Assembly (NCBI GenBank): GCA_023284085.1
Contig: JAKVHY010000042.1
Coordinates: 1-47,149 of the forward strand
Direction of reading: 5' to 3'
Length of the DNA stretch: 47,149 nucleotides
Origin: Shewanella benthica
GTDB lineage: Bacteria > Pseudomonadota > Gammaproteobacteria > Enterobacterales > Shewanellaceae
Within the stretch, counting starts at the first letter, position 1. Each line of letters opens with the position of its first letter. Made by a program: the position numbers and the translations under genes. This document shows, piece by piece, positions 8,176 to 16,910 of the stretch. A model generated the notes under the pieces. The model searched no databases and was not told the DNA's origin. It worked only from the letters and a program-made list of their open reading frames with translations.

Positions 8176-10165
8176 GATAGATGTCCTTAGGTACTTGGGT
8201 GAGTATGATCCCTATGGGCTTAATATTCTTTTCGCTCAGATACTTGCTCACTCGATTGAGGTTGTCTTTTCGTGTAAATAGACTTTTTGCTATCAATAGA
8301 ATCGCGGCTGGGGAGTTGTTGATCACGCTGTAGAGTTGTAAATGGCGCTGGGCAGGAAATAGCTCCCAGATGACCACGTCATAGTCCTGAGATATTGTAT
8401 TGATAGTGATGTCGAAACTGGCTTTATCCAGATAATTTAAATAAATGTCTTGATCGTAAACGAAGTAAGCATGATCGATACTATCGGCAACATTGAGGGG
8501 CTGCCATCGGGACTCTTTTCCGTAGATGAAGGGATTGAGTACGGCCTCATCGACCCCATCGCCTTCTTCAACTGACTCAATATACAGAACGCGCTTGCCC
8601 TGACGCAGGTAAATATCTGTGAGGGAATGGGCAATGGTGGACTTGCCTTCATGCTGGTGAGTGCTACTTAAGGTGATGAGTTTACTTTGATTTCCATTCT
8701 CACTTCGAAGTTGCTCTAGGTTACTAAACAGGCCCTGAAATGCGCTGTAATAATGGCATTCTTCGACGGTGTCTTTATCGGGAAGAACACCGATTAAACG
8801 TTTGAGATCTAAGTCATTACGGGTTTTCACTCTTGGATCAAAAAGGACAATGGCGATAAGTATTAGTGCGCTAACGGTAAAGCCAAATACGCCGGCTGTG
8901 ATGGCCATAAGCTTGCGATATGCACGTTCAGGATATTTTGGCGGCAGCGCGTTTTCGATGATTTCAAAGTCACTGATATTCGACTCTAAAGCGAGCTTAG
9001 AATCGGTGACCCGTCCTTCCAATGTGCTAACCAATTGACGATATTCAATCATTTGGTCCTGATGACGCTGATGTTCTTGCCTAAGGGCACTGAGTCGCTG
9101 CAGACTGTCTTTGGTATTATTAATGCCTAAGCGGTAACCGGCTAATGACTGATCTGAGACATAAAGATCAAATTCATAATGGATCATCTCCAACTCTAAC
9201 TCCAGATAGAGGGGGTTTTGACCATAGATTTTTGTGTCGACCTGGTCAATAACAGAGGTGTTATCGGAATTAATCTGCAGAGTGGCAATTTTTTGTTCCA
9301 TTGCCATGACCTTTGGGTTTTGTGAAGTGTATTTTAGTTTGAGCAGTTGCAGGTTCTCACGTAGCCCATTGATACGGTTCAGAGCAGCACCGGCAACCAT
9401 GGTTTCCAGTGGGATCTGCTTTGGAATGGTGGTGAGTTTTGCAATTGTCGCTTTTAGCTTGGCTCTTTTTTCGTCTGTGGCTACCTGGCTTTCGATGTAT
9501 TTAATTTCTAACGTCTGTATTTTTTGGTAGTTCGATGCCATCTGATTGTCAAATGACAACAGCTTGTGTTTCTGCCTGAAGTCGGACTCTGCTTGCTGCG
9601 CAGCAATGAGTGCCTTACGGCTGGTTGAAAGCTCATTGAGGAAGTAGCTATTGACCTTCTGTGCCGCAGAGTTTTGTACGCTGGAATAGGATTCAAGAAA
9701 GACGGCACTGACAGCGTCAGACATCTTGACGGCCATTTCTGGTTGGTGCCAGATAGCGGTAATATTGATAATATCTGAGCGATTCCCCCGGCTGATAATG
9801 ATGTTTTTGTACAAGTCTTCGGGTGTGAGGGAAAGTTCCAATCGCTCGATAACCCTAAGCAGATGATCCCGAACCAATATCGTTTGCATTATGGTATTAA
9901 AATCAATTTGTAGATACAGGTAGGGAATGTCAGCTTGTGAGGACATATTCTTTTGATGGCGGATGATGATGGTGTTGGCTTTCCAACTATCTTTTATAAA
10001 ATACTTGGTCAAGAGCAAAGTCACGGCGCCGCACAATATGGCCACCAGGAATGGTAACCATATTTTGCCTTTAACTTGCGACCAAAGCAGCTCCAGATCG
10101 ATCTTAAGACCAGCTGTTTCAGTTTGATCATCCTCGGCGGAGGAATATTCAGGTGCGGAGTTCAT
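8168..10165 (-). CDS. Wzc-like polysaccharide co-polymerase with a degenerate BY-kinase domain
   Basis: A 665-aa inner-membrane PCP-2 protein. A first TM lies at ~35-55, a long periplasmic coiled-coil region spans ~60-415, and the Pro-rich segment LPPKYPERAYRKL leads into TM2 at ~418-441. The cytoplasmic P-loop domain (~445-665) resembles bacterial tyrosine kinases: Walker A-like STHQHEGKST at ~501-510 keeps the GKST. The Walker A' strand reads VLYIES (Glu530 where Asp is expected) and the Walker B strand reads VVIWEL (Glu601 instead of Asp). The tail ends QVPKDIYHA with no tyrosine cluster. It should control chain length and export with the OPX protein, but probably without autophosphorylation. 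It overlaps the upstream gene by 17 bases. Confidence 0.88.
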   Translation of the reverse strand: MNSAPEYSSAEDDQTETAGLKIDLELLWSQVKGKIWLPFLVAILCGAVTLLLTKYFIKDSWKANTIIIRHQKNMSSQADIPYLYLQIDFNTIMQTILVRDHLLRVIERLELSLTPEDLYKNIIISRGNRSDIINITAIWHQPEMAVKMSDAVSAVFLESYSSVQNSAAQKVNSYFLNELSTSRKALIAAQQAESDFRQKHKLLSFDNQMASNYQKIQTLEIKYIESQVATDEKRAKLKATIAKLTTIPKQIPLETMVAGAALNRINGLRENLQLLKLKYTSQNPKVMAMEQKIATLQINSDNTSVIDQVDTKIYGQNPLYLELELEMIHYEFDLYVSDQSLAGYRLGINNTKDSLQRLSALRQEHQRHQDQMIEYRQLVSTLEGRVTDSKLALESNISDFEIIENALPPKYPERAYRKLMAITAGVFGFTVSALILIAIVLFDPRVKTRNDLDLKRLIGVLPDKDTVEECHYYSAFQGLFSNLEQLRSENGNQSKLITLSSTHQHEGKSTIAHSLTDIYLRQGKRVLYIESVEEGDGVDEAVLNPFIYGKESRWQPLNVADSIDHAYFVYDQDIYLNYLDKASFDITINTISQDYDVVIWELFPAQRHLQLYSVINNSPAAILLIAKSLFTRKDNLNRVSKYLSEKNIKPIGIILTQVPKDIYHA

Positions 10166-11291
10166 GTTCGATGATCCCGCGGATATCCGTGATACTTTTC
10201 ACGTTTGCTGTGATGGGTTTATTGGCGGCAATCATGGCGTAAGAGTCTTTGTCCTCGGGGTGATAGCCATGCATTCCAGGAATGGATTTAAGCCCCATGT
10301 AACAGGGCGTGATGAGCATTCCTGGCTCCATCAAGAAGAACAGCTCACCAAATCTGTGGTCGTCAAAATACACATGCATCTTCTTCAGTTCATCATCTTC
10401 GACGATAGCACCGTGGGTTTGCTCTTCGAGCACCCGGCGAATGATGGCTTCTGCACCCGGCTGCATAAACCAAAAGCGCGCCATGGTGGAATCGTACATG
10501 GCAACATAATCTTTACCGTATTCAAGCCCTGTCGCCTGAATATCTGGAATGAGATCGATATCACCCGTGACATCCTTCATGCCGTGGTCGGAAATGATGT
10601 AGAGCGCCACTTCATCATATTGGCTTAGCGCTAGTTCATATAAGGAACGAATTTGTTTGTCTAGCCAATTTATCTGTTTTTCAACGGCTGGGTGATCGGT
10701 GCCATATTGATGCATGATGCCATCAAGACGGGGCAGATAAACATAGTTAAATCGGGTCTCACCTTTTTCTATTTCGGCGCGGTTACTGGCCAAAATCTCT
10801 TGTTCACTATGACGCCAGTTCGAACAGTAATAGGGAATATCTTGGTTGACACACCAGTCGAATATCGTATCTGTGGCCATGATGCCGCCAGGGACGAAGT
10901 AGTCGCGTTTCTCCAGATAATCAAAATAGGGCAGATGAGCAAAAGGCACCGAATACATCTCGAAATAGCCCGTATATCCGTATACCTTGGCCATGGCTTT
11001 GCTCAGCCAATGGCGCACACGGCCCCGGTCGAAAATTGCACCGGGCAAGTGTGCCAAGTATTTAAAGGCTTTAAACGGAGATTCTTCTGGGTTGTAGTTG
11101 AAGCATGACCAATGGGTATGTTCGTCCGGAAAGCGACCCGTGAGTATCGAGGGGTCTGCTCCGGAGGAAAAACCGAATGTGGTTTGTAGCGGATGGGCAT
11201 CTTCAATGATCCCATCAAGAAATCCATATCTCTGGTAGATCTCCCAACCAAACGCATCAATAAATGTAAAAAGAGTCAGTTTCTTTGTCAT
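10149..11291 (-). CDS. Alkaline phosphatase superfamily hydrolase (phosphodiesterase-like)
   Basis: The 380-aa product carries the metal-binding signature of nucleotide pyrophosphatase/phosphodiesterase-type alkaline phosphatase superfamily enzymes: FIDAFGWE (Asp12), a candidate Ser/Thr nucleophile region FSSGADPSILTG (~41-52), LPRLDGIMHQYG with Asp and His, ISDHGM, and a late MHGYHPED. No signal peptide is visible, so it appears cytoplasmic. The start at 11291 is preferred to 11336 because GGAG lies 8 bases upstream. It overlaps the upstream GT4 gene by 35 bases and the co-polymerase gene by 17. Within an EPS operon it might act on a phosphate- or phospholipid-containing intermediate; this is inference. 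The substrate is unknown. Confidence 0.8.
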   Translation of the reverse strand: MTKKLTLFTFIDAFGWEIYQRYGFLDGIIEDAHPLQTTFGFSSGADPSILTGRFPDEHTHWSCFNYNPEESPFKAFKYLAHLPGAIFDRGRVRHWLSKAMAKVYGYTGYFEMYSVPFAHLPYFDYLEKRDYFVPGGIMATDTIFDWCVNQDIPYYCSNWRHSEQEILASNRAEIEKGETRFNYVYLPRLDGIMHQYGTDHPAVEKQINWLDKQIRSLYELALSQYDEVALYIISDHGMKDVTGDIDLIPDIQATGLEYGKDYVAMYDSTMARFWFMQPGAEAIIRRVLEEQTHGAIVEDDELKKMHVYFDDHRFGELFFLMEPGMLITPCYMGLKSIPGMHGYHPEDKDSYAMIAANKPITANVKSITDIRGIIEHELRT

Positions 11292-12504
11292 GGGCCTTGC
11301 TCCAGTTGTTTTTTGTATGCTCCTGGTAATACCCAATCAATCGTCGTGCCAAATCTTTCCAACTATATTTTTCCCTTACAAGATCAGCGCCTTGCTTTGA
11401 TATTTTAAGGGCAAATGGTAAGTCTGATAGGGTCTTTAAAATGTTATTCGCAAATTGAGATGCATTGTCGGCGTAGCAAATATGTTGCTGGTCGCATAAT
11501 GCCAAGCCTTGTGCACCGACCCGGGTGCTAACCACAGGCCGCTCCATTGCTAAGGCTTCTACTAGTTTTAGTCGTGTTCCACCGCCTATGCGAAGGGGAC
11601 AAATATAGACATCAGCCATGGCGTAATAGGGACGAATATCGGCGACTTCACCTGTGACGACAACTTGATCACCATTTTGCCAACTGTAAACTTCTTCCGT
11701 AGGCTTAGTCCCCACGATAATTAAGCGAGCATCAGGGAGTTTTTCCAATACCTTGGGCCAGATATCTTGTATAAACCAGCGCATGCCGTCTAGGTTAGGC
11801 TCGTAGTCCATGGTGCCAGTAAAGACTAAGGTTGGATTGTTATTAATGGGTTGTTGTTGTGGGTAAAAATAGTCACTGTCGAAGCCATTTTCTAATACCA
11901 ATGGAGGCGTGTCGAGTTGCTGGTGGCGCATTATATAATCTTGGTCTTCTCTTGAGCACACGACATGAAGGGGGAATTGTGCACTTAATCGCTTCTCGAA
12001 ACGGCGCGTTTTAAACATGTTCTCTCTGGCTGACAGACGGCGTTTCCAGCCTTGTAAGTAGGGCAGTTGTTCTAATTGGTATTCGCTATCTATCCTGCTA
12101 TGGTCGTTAATTAGCGGGCATTGACAATCTATTTCCTGAAAATACTGAGTCATACAGATATCACTACAGTGCACTAGGTCAAATGAATTAGATTGCACCA
12201 ACTTCCTGAGTGCGTGACTGATCTCAATATCAAACCAGTGGTGTAAGGTATCGGGAATCGGGTCAAATATGCGTTTTGACAGACTGCGCCAGGCTTTTAA
12301 TTTTATGGGCTCAGTGTGGAACTGGCTAAATGGCAATAGTGACTGTAATTCTTTGGCCCGTGATAGCTCGGCATCGCTGTGGGTCAGGCTAAAAAAAATC
12401 ACCTCATGCTCATCACATACGGCCTTAAGCAGATTAAATATGCGTTGGTTCGTCCCGCTGTTAAGGGGATAGGGGATATAAGGTGTTACAAAAAGTACCT
12501 TCAT
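11257..12504 (-). CDS. GT4-family glycosyltransferase, similar to PEP-CTERM/EpsH-associated sugar transferases
   Basis: The 415-aa GT-B protein opens with VLFVTPYIPYPLNSGTNQR, has the central FTGTMDYEPNLDGMRWF block and the C-terminal GGTRLKLVEALAMERPVVST. This resembles the sugar transferases that accompany EpsH/exosortase exopolysaccharide loci (TIGR03087 type, recalled from motif style, not searched). No exosortase gene is present in this window. GGAG stands 6 bases before the ATG. The last 35 bases overlap the hydrolase gene, and the gap to the preceding GT4 gene is 44 bases. Donor sugar unknown. Confidence 0.82.
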   Translation of the reverse strand: MKVLFVTPYIPYPLNSGTNQRIFNLLKAVCDEHEVIFFSLTHSDAELSRAKELQSLLPFSQFHTEPIKLKAWRSLSKRIFDPIPDTLHHWFDIEISHALRKLVQSNSFDLVHCSDICMTQYFQEIDCQCPLINDHSRIDSEYQLEQLPYLQGWKRRLSARENMFKTRRFEKRLSAQFPLHVVCSREDQDYIMRHQQLDTPPLVLENGFDSDYFYPQQQPINNNPTLVFTGTMDYEPNLDGMRWFIQDIWPKVLEKLPDARLIIVGTKPTEEVYSWQNGDQVVVTGEVADIRPYYAMADVYICPLRIGGGTRLKLVEALAMERPVVSTRVGAQGLALCDQQHICYADNASQFANNILKTLSDLPFALKISKQGADLVREKYSWKDLARRLIGYYQEHTKNNWSKAHDKETDSFYIY

Positions 12505-12548
12505 TATGATCTCCGTGTCTCGATTATTTTTGAGACTTGGTTACGTTA

Positions 12549-13715
12549 TCAAGTGTTCATTTTTTCATGCTTGTTGCTTAACGTATTGAGTAACATTCTG
12601 GTATGAACTCCCCAGTCGAATGCGGTTACCCGCTCGAGTCCCCGCCGGATCAGCTCTTGCTGAAAAGATGGCTGCGTGAGTATTTTTCCTAGGCATTGGG
12701 CAATACTTGTTGAACTTTCCGGGTCGAAACAAAGGGCTGCCTCTCCCACAACTTCCGGCATCGCCCCCCGATTAGAGCAAGCCACAGGTGTTGCGCAGGC
12801 CATTGCTTCCACAAGAGGGAGTCCGAAGCCTTCATAAAGTGAGGGCATCACAGTCGTTGCTGCGCCGTGATACAGGCTAGGCAGATCGCTGCTATCAACA
12901 AAACCAAGCACCTTAATGGAGTTTGCTGCAGGTGAGTCGGCAATTCGCTTAAATACCACTTCGGCACCAGACCAGGCACTGCCGACAAACACCAAGGGGT
13001 GCTTGTTACGTATTGTCTCGGGCAGCTTTTCATACGCTTGGATCAGGCCGATATGATTTTTCCCCGGATGTTCTATGCGTGAGACATATAACAGGTAATC
13101 CGGCTTAAGCTGGAGGCGTTGTAATCGCTTGGCGCAATCCGAGGGTTGTTGCTCATTGAACAGACTCTTGTCGTATCCATTGTGTAGCACACTGATATGA
13201 TTAGCCGGAATGTGCAGAAACGTTTCCATATCCTTACGGGTATTGTCACTCACGGCAATGAGATGAGGGCGGTAGGGACTCGCTATGGGTTGCAGAAATT
13301 TGGGGATCAGGTGACGAATGTAGTGCATACGAAGAATATCGTATTTATTGGCGATATGGCATTGGGACAAATCGTGAAACGTGGCTACCGTAGGTAAGGG
13401 ATAATGACTCAATACTCGGCGGTTGGCAGCCGGTAAAATAAGCGCATCATAATGGTTAGTCTTGAGTCGTTGCTTGAGGCTGTGAGGCAGTATCCAGGTG
13501 TGGTAAACCATATTGGCAATGGGATGGTTTAAATACCAGGGGAGTACCACGAGTGTTTGCCCAGGGTGTTCAATGGGCCAGAACTCTTGATCCCTGTTAT
13601 TGATTAACACGGTAACATGATGTGATTTGAGTAATTCAGCCACCACATTTTGCATATATTGAGAAATGCCTGATTTGCCGCAATCGAAGCCGCAAGCACT
13701 AAATATAAGACGCAT
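12549..13715 (-). CDS. GT4-family glycosyltransferase
   Basis: The 388-aa GT-B glycosyltransferase has GFDCGKSGISQYMQNV at the N-terminus, YDALILPAANR and TFHDLSQCHI in the acceptor domain, then LYVSRIEHPGKNHIGLI, ATTVMPSLYEGFGLPLVEAMA (in two parts, with E-x7-E as EGFGLPLVE) and NRGAMPEVVGEAA. This resembles mannosyl/rhamnosyl-transferase-like GT4s. The start at 13715 is preferred to 13721 because GAGGG then lies 6 bases away. A short dispersed repeat occupies the 65-base gap to the upstream gene. The family is firm; the substrate is not known. Confidence 0.85.
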   Translation of the reverse strand: MRLIFSACGFDCGKSGISQYMQNVVAELLKSHHVTVLINNRDQEFWPIEHPGQTLVVLPWYLNHPIANMVYHTWILPHSLKQRLKTNHYDALILPAANRRVLSHYPLPTVATFHDLSQCHIANKYDILRMHYIRHLIPKFLQPIASPYRPHLIAVSDNTRKDMETFLHIPANHISVLHNGYDKSLFNEQQPSDCAKRLQRLQLKPDYLLYVSRIEHPGKNHIGLIQAYEKLPETIRNKHPLVFVGSAWSGAEVVFKRIADSPAANSIKVLGFVDSSDLPSLYHGAATTVMPSLYEGFGLPLVEAMACATPVACSNRGAMPEVVGEAALCFDPESSTSIAQCLGKILTQPSFQQELIRRGLERVTAFDWGVHTRMLLNTLSNKHEKMNT

Positions 13716-13742
13716 ATCCATCCCTCTTTTTAATGTCTTATT

Positions 13743-13757
13743 ATGGAACTGGTATAA
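13743..13757. repeat. 15-bp repeat ATGGAACTGGTATAA, left copy flanking a GT4 gene
   Basis: The exact same 15-mer occurs at 15096-15110 in the same orientation, so the pair brackets the GT4 gene 13781-15043 as direct repeats. The reverse complement is also identical to the terminus of the MITE-like element at 27796. Confidence 0.85.
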
Positions 13758-13780
13758 GAGCCTGCCACCTGAGCCATTCG

Positions 13781-15043
13781 CTACTTACTGTAATGCCAGT
13801 TCTCTACTGTTCGATAAAATGCCTCTAAATGGGAGACAAGCCGAGGCCAGCAATATTTGCTTTCAACTCGAGCAAGCCCATGTTCGCTCAGACGTTTCGC
13901 AAAGGATGGTGAGCTTAATACCTTGCTGACATTCGCTTGCAGTGAGTCCAGGTTGTCTGGATTAAAAAGCAAGCCATCATGATTGTGGCTGATTAGGTGG
14001 ACTAAGCTGCCGATACGACTGGCAACCACTGGTAATCCGGCGCTCCATGCTTCCAATACCACAATGCCAAAGGGTTCATGAGTGGAAGCGAGTAAGAAGC
14101 AGGACGATTGCTGATACAGTGCAGGCAGCAATTCATTATCGGGCTCAATGCCTGGAATAATAGTGACATGGGCCTGCAGTCTATTGCGCTCTATGCTTCT
14201 GAGTAGTTGACTCAAGTAACTTGACTGGATCACCGGGCCTGCCAATATCAGTTGATATTGAGTCTCTCCCCTTGCATGTAACCGGCTGAGCAAGTCGATA
14301 AGCATCAGTTGGTTTTTCTGACTGTCGATGCGCCCGACGGATAACAGTAATTTTCGGCCCTTGGGTATGTGCAGATGTTGGTGTACATCCAGGCTTACGG
14401 GTGTTGAAAAACGGCTGAAATCCACTCCGTTTGGTAAATAAATTACCGGTTTATCAGGGAAGCATACTTGGGTTTTAAGGTATTCATTGTAGCCTATACA
14501 GATGATGCCACTGGCATCGGTCAATACTTTCTGCGGTTGCAGAAGCAGATCGATAGCCTTACCGGCATTGAGGGTGTTTTGCAAAGGTTTGATCAGGCTG
14601 TCTATTTCGGCCTTAGGAACCGTAAATTGACCGCCGTGTAAGGAGATGACATAGGGGAGTCCACGTCGCCTGGCTGCATATCGCACCATAGCAGCCATCC
14701 GCTGCATGGTGTGGCAATGATATAAACGAAATTCACCTCTCAATAGTCTCTGGCTAAGGGAGAAAGAGTAGGGGTTGCCCCCTTTTTTATCCAGATTGAG
14801 CCTCTTTTCTTTGGTTAACCCTATGTAAGGGTAATGGTAGCGAAAGCGTTCGATAGGGATGTTATCTATCACCTCTGATGGAACTCTGTTGAGTGCTTGT
14901 GTACACAAAATATGGCTATTGATGTGATGTTGTTGCTTTAAGCCCAAGCTGGTATTCCAAACAGCACCTTCCATGCCCCCCCATTCCTTTATATGGAATC
15001 TACGCATGACTTGAGCGATAGGATATTTGTCGCGGTTTTTCAT
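13781..15043 (-). CDS. GT4-family glycosyltransferase, paralogue of 1343-2575, flanked by direct repeats
   Basis: The 420-aa GT-B protein has the same architecture as the gene at 1343-2575: RRFHIKEWGGMEG, LDKKGGNPYS, CHTMQRMAA, YVISLHGG, a DLLLQPQKV block, VIYLPNGVD and EPFGIVVLEAW. The start at 15043 is preferred to 15079 because AGGA lies 8 bases upstream and the N-terminus then lines up with the paralogue. Unlike most genes here it does not overlap its neighbours (gaps of 69 and 65 bases), and each gap carries the same 15-bp repeat. That suggests it was inserted or duplicated as a unit. The sugar specificity may equal or differ from that of the paralogue. Confidence 0.87.
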   Translation of the reverse strand: MKNRDKYPIAQVMRRFHIKEWGGMEGAVWNTSLGLKQQHHINSHILCTQALNRVPSEVIDNIPIERFRYHYPYIGLTKEKRLNLDKKGGNPYSFSLSQRLLRGEFRLYHCHTMQRMAAMVRYAARRRGLPYVISLHGGQFTVPKAEIDSLIKPLQNTLNAGKAIDLLLQPQKVLTDASGIICIGYNEYLKTQVCFPDKPVIYLPNGVDFSRFSTPVSLDVHQHLHIPKGRKLLLSVGRIDSQKNQLMLIDLLSRLHARGETQYQLILAGPVIQSSYLSQLLRSIERNRLQAHVTIIPGIEPDNELLPALYQQSSCFLLASTHEPFGIVVLEAWSAGLPVVASRIGSLVHLISHNHDGLLFNPDNLDSLQANVSKVLSSPSFAKRLSEHGLARVESKYCWPRLVSHLEAFYRTVENWHYSK

Positions 15044-15095
15044 ATTAGGTTCCTGATATAACTTGCGCCATGTAGGCATCTCTCTGAATTTCTTA

Positions 15096-15110
15096 ATGGA
15101 ACTGGTATAA
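15096..15110. repeat. 15-bp repeat ATGGAACTGGTATAA, right copy flanking a GT4 gene
   Basis: Identical to 13743-13757 and in the same orientation. Its reverse complement, TTATACCAGTTCCAT, is the left end of the MITE-like element at 27796-28050. Confidence 0.85.
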
Positions 15111-15112
15111 AA

Positions 15113-16069
15113 TCACTGGTATCGGGATAACACGGTTTGTTGCCCTGTCGAGTCGTTTTTTAACTGCTGGCTAATCCGGGTATTACCCCAGCGTAAGCCG
15201 GAATAATATGCCCAGTGGTAGACAAATACTCGACGTGGAGTGGCGAGCAGCCCTGCTAAGTCAGCGGTGATGATGTGGTGATAACATCCGCGGATAAAGC
15301 CTTTGGCAAAATTGGCGAAATCTGAGGTAAGCTTATGTTTTTTATGGTAGATAAATGCATCCGCTTCTCCTTCCACAAACCGTCGACCGTACAATTGTTT
15401 TAACGTGTAATTATGAGAATGCATAAGCAGTGCCTGGGGAACATAGGCTAATTTGTATCCGCAAGTTTGAGCCCAATGCCCCCATTCTGTATCTTCAGAT
15501 GCCCAGGCATCCTCATAGAAAGGATGTTGTAGCCAATATTGTCGGCGAATGGCGGCAAAGGGTAATGACAGGGTTATCCAGCTTGGGGGAGTACCTGTTG
15601 CTGGAAAGCTGGTGGCATAATCGCGCTTTACCCATTGATGGGCTTCGGGGCGGGGGAGCTGACGGCCGAATGCTGCAACAATGTCGGGATCATTAAATGC
15701 ATCGAGTAAATTAGACAGGGAGTCGTCCCTCAGTAATACGGCGTCGGAGTTTAGAAAAACCACGATATCAGCCTGACATTGCGCAATGGCCTGATTGAGC
15801 ACCTTACCCGGGTAGTAATCGCCTGGCTCTATATGGATAAGTCGGCAGTCATAAAAGCTGGCGATTTCCAGGGTTGTATCTGTTGAGCCTGAGTCTACGA
15901 GAATCAAATCATAATCTTGGAAATCTTGTGAATGTAGTGCCGCAAGTGTGTTGGCAATGACCCAAGCTGAGTTTTTTGAGCGCATGATGATGGCGATTTT
16001 AGGGCCGCTGAAATTAAGGGGCGCGACGATTGTTGCTTTCTTATGGTCTTGTGAGGATGATTCAGGCAT
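15113..16069 (-). CDS. GT2-family glycosyltransferase (rhamnosyltransferase-like)
   Basis: The 318-aa GT-A fold protein has IAIIMRSKNSAWVIANTLAA, then ILVDSGSTDTTLEIA, the DxD-like LNSDAVL, and WASEDTEWGHWA, typical of family GT2 inverting transferases. C-terminal hydrophobic/aromatic stretches may tether it to the membrane. The start at 16069 is chosen because AGAGGA lies 8 bases upstream; the long frame back to 16189 would run deep into the upstream gene. The overlap with the upstream deacetylase-like gene is then 8 bases. The family is firm; donor and acceptor are unknown. Confidence 0.85.
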   Translation of the reverse strand: MPESSSQDHKKATIVAPLNFSGPKIAIIMRSKNSAWVIANTLAALHSQDFQDYDLILVDSGSTDTTLEIASFYDCRLIHIEPGDYYPGKVLNQAIAQCQADIVVFLNSDAVLLRDDSLSNLLDAFNDPDIVAAFGRQLPRPEAHQWVKRDYATSFPATGTPPSWITLSLPFAAIRRQYWLQHPFYEDAWASEDTEWGHWAQTCGYKLAYVPQALLMHSHNYTLKQLYGRRFVEGEADAFIYHKKHKLTSDFANFAKGFIRGCYHHIITADLAGLLATPRRVFVYHWAYYSGLRWGNTRISQQLKNDSTGQQTVLSRYQ

Positions 16070-16910
16070 GGGTTGTTTCCTCTGTGAAGTCCTGTGAGGC
16101 CAGAGGGGCTGGGATTGAGTCACTGAGCCAAGCCGTCTCTTGTGTACTGATGTAATCGAGTATCTTGTCGAAGCATTGAAACTTGTCACATAAGTACATG
16201 GTGATGGGGTGGATCAATAAGTTGGCATCAAGCCCCTGAGCTTCACAACTTTTCAGCTGGCTTAACACCCGCTCTGTCCATTCTTGGATATAGTAGCTTT
16301 CGCTGCCAAAATCATCGGACCATGAATAACGTTTTTGCCAGTGTTCGACCCATTCGGGGGTGCGCTCTGCGTGATAGAGGTGCTCATGGTCAGGAATGAT
16401 GTTAATAGGGAAGTTATAAACCCCATGCTTGGATTCGAGGGGCTGAAAGTTGTTGCGTTTTACTCCATCGGAGCACAGCTTGATCCCGAGTTTGCTCAAG
16501 ACTCTGTCGGTATGGGGACCGTGCATATACATGTGGTTTCGCCAGCAGGATATTCGTTTACCTGTCTTGCTTTCGATGATCTTGATGGTGCCTAGAGTAT
16601 CTAAATATTGATACCAGTGTGGGCCGTTATAGCTACCTAAAAGCTTGTTACAGATGCGGTGCCAAATCTGTGGCGTAAACCCACTCCAGGTGTGACCGCC
16701 AATTTCAACCCAGTCACTCATGCATAACACCCGTGTATCGGCCCATTCTTCGACGAAACAGCGACCGGTAATAAAACAAGTTACTTTGACTTGCGCTTGC
16801 TCGATACGTTTAAGAAATAACTTTGCTGTGCCTAGCTCTGAGATATCACAATGGGCTTGATTGCCCGTTCGCAAACTGGCGTGATGAATATCTGCACTGA
16901 GATAAATCAT
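16062..16910 (-). CDS. Polysaccharide deacetylase-like (NodB-fold) protein
   Basis: The 282-aa product has a NodB-type order of motifs: LSADIHHA near the N-terminus (motif 1, metal Asp/His), EIGGHTWSG (motif 2, His), CWRNHMYMHG (motif 3, Arg) and LLIHPITMY near the C-terminus (motif 5, His). It should remove N-acetyl or O-acetyl groups from a sugar or lipid-linked intermediate. No signal peptide is seen, so it would act in the cytoplasm, before export. GGAGGAG precedes the ATG by 8 bases. It overlaps the nucleotidyltransferase-like gene by 4 bases. Motif 1 departs from the usual TFDD, so activity is likely rather than certain. Confidence 0.75.
   Translation of the reverse strand: MIYLSADIHHASLRTGNQAHCDISELGTAKLFLKRIEQAQVKVTCFITGRCFVEEWADTRVLCMSDWVEIGGHTWSGFTPQIWHRICNKLLGSYNGPHWYQYLDTLGTIKIIESKTGKRISCWRNHMYMHGPHTDRVLSKLGIKLCSDGVKRNNFQPLESKHGVYNFPINIIPDHEHLYHAERTPEWVEHWQKRYSWSDDFGSESYYIQEWTERVLSQLKSCEAQGLDANLLIHPITMYLCDKFQCFDKILDYISTQETAWLSDSIPAPLASQDFTEETTHA

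Noticed and set aside
10164..10628. Rightward 154-codon frame antisense to the alkaline-phosphatase-superfamily gene
   Set aside because: The minus-strand frame carries clear family motifs and overlaps its operon neighbours; the antisense frame has no recognisable features.
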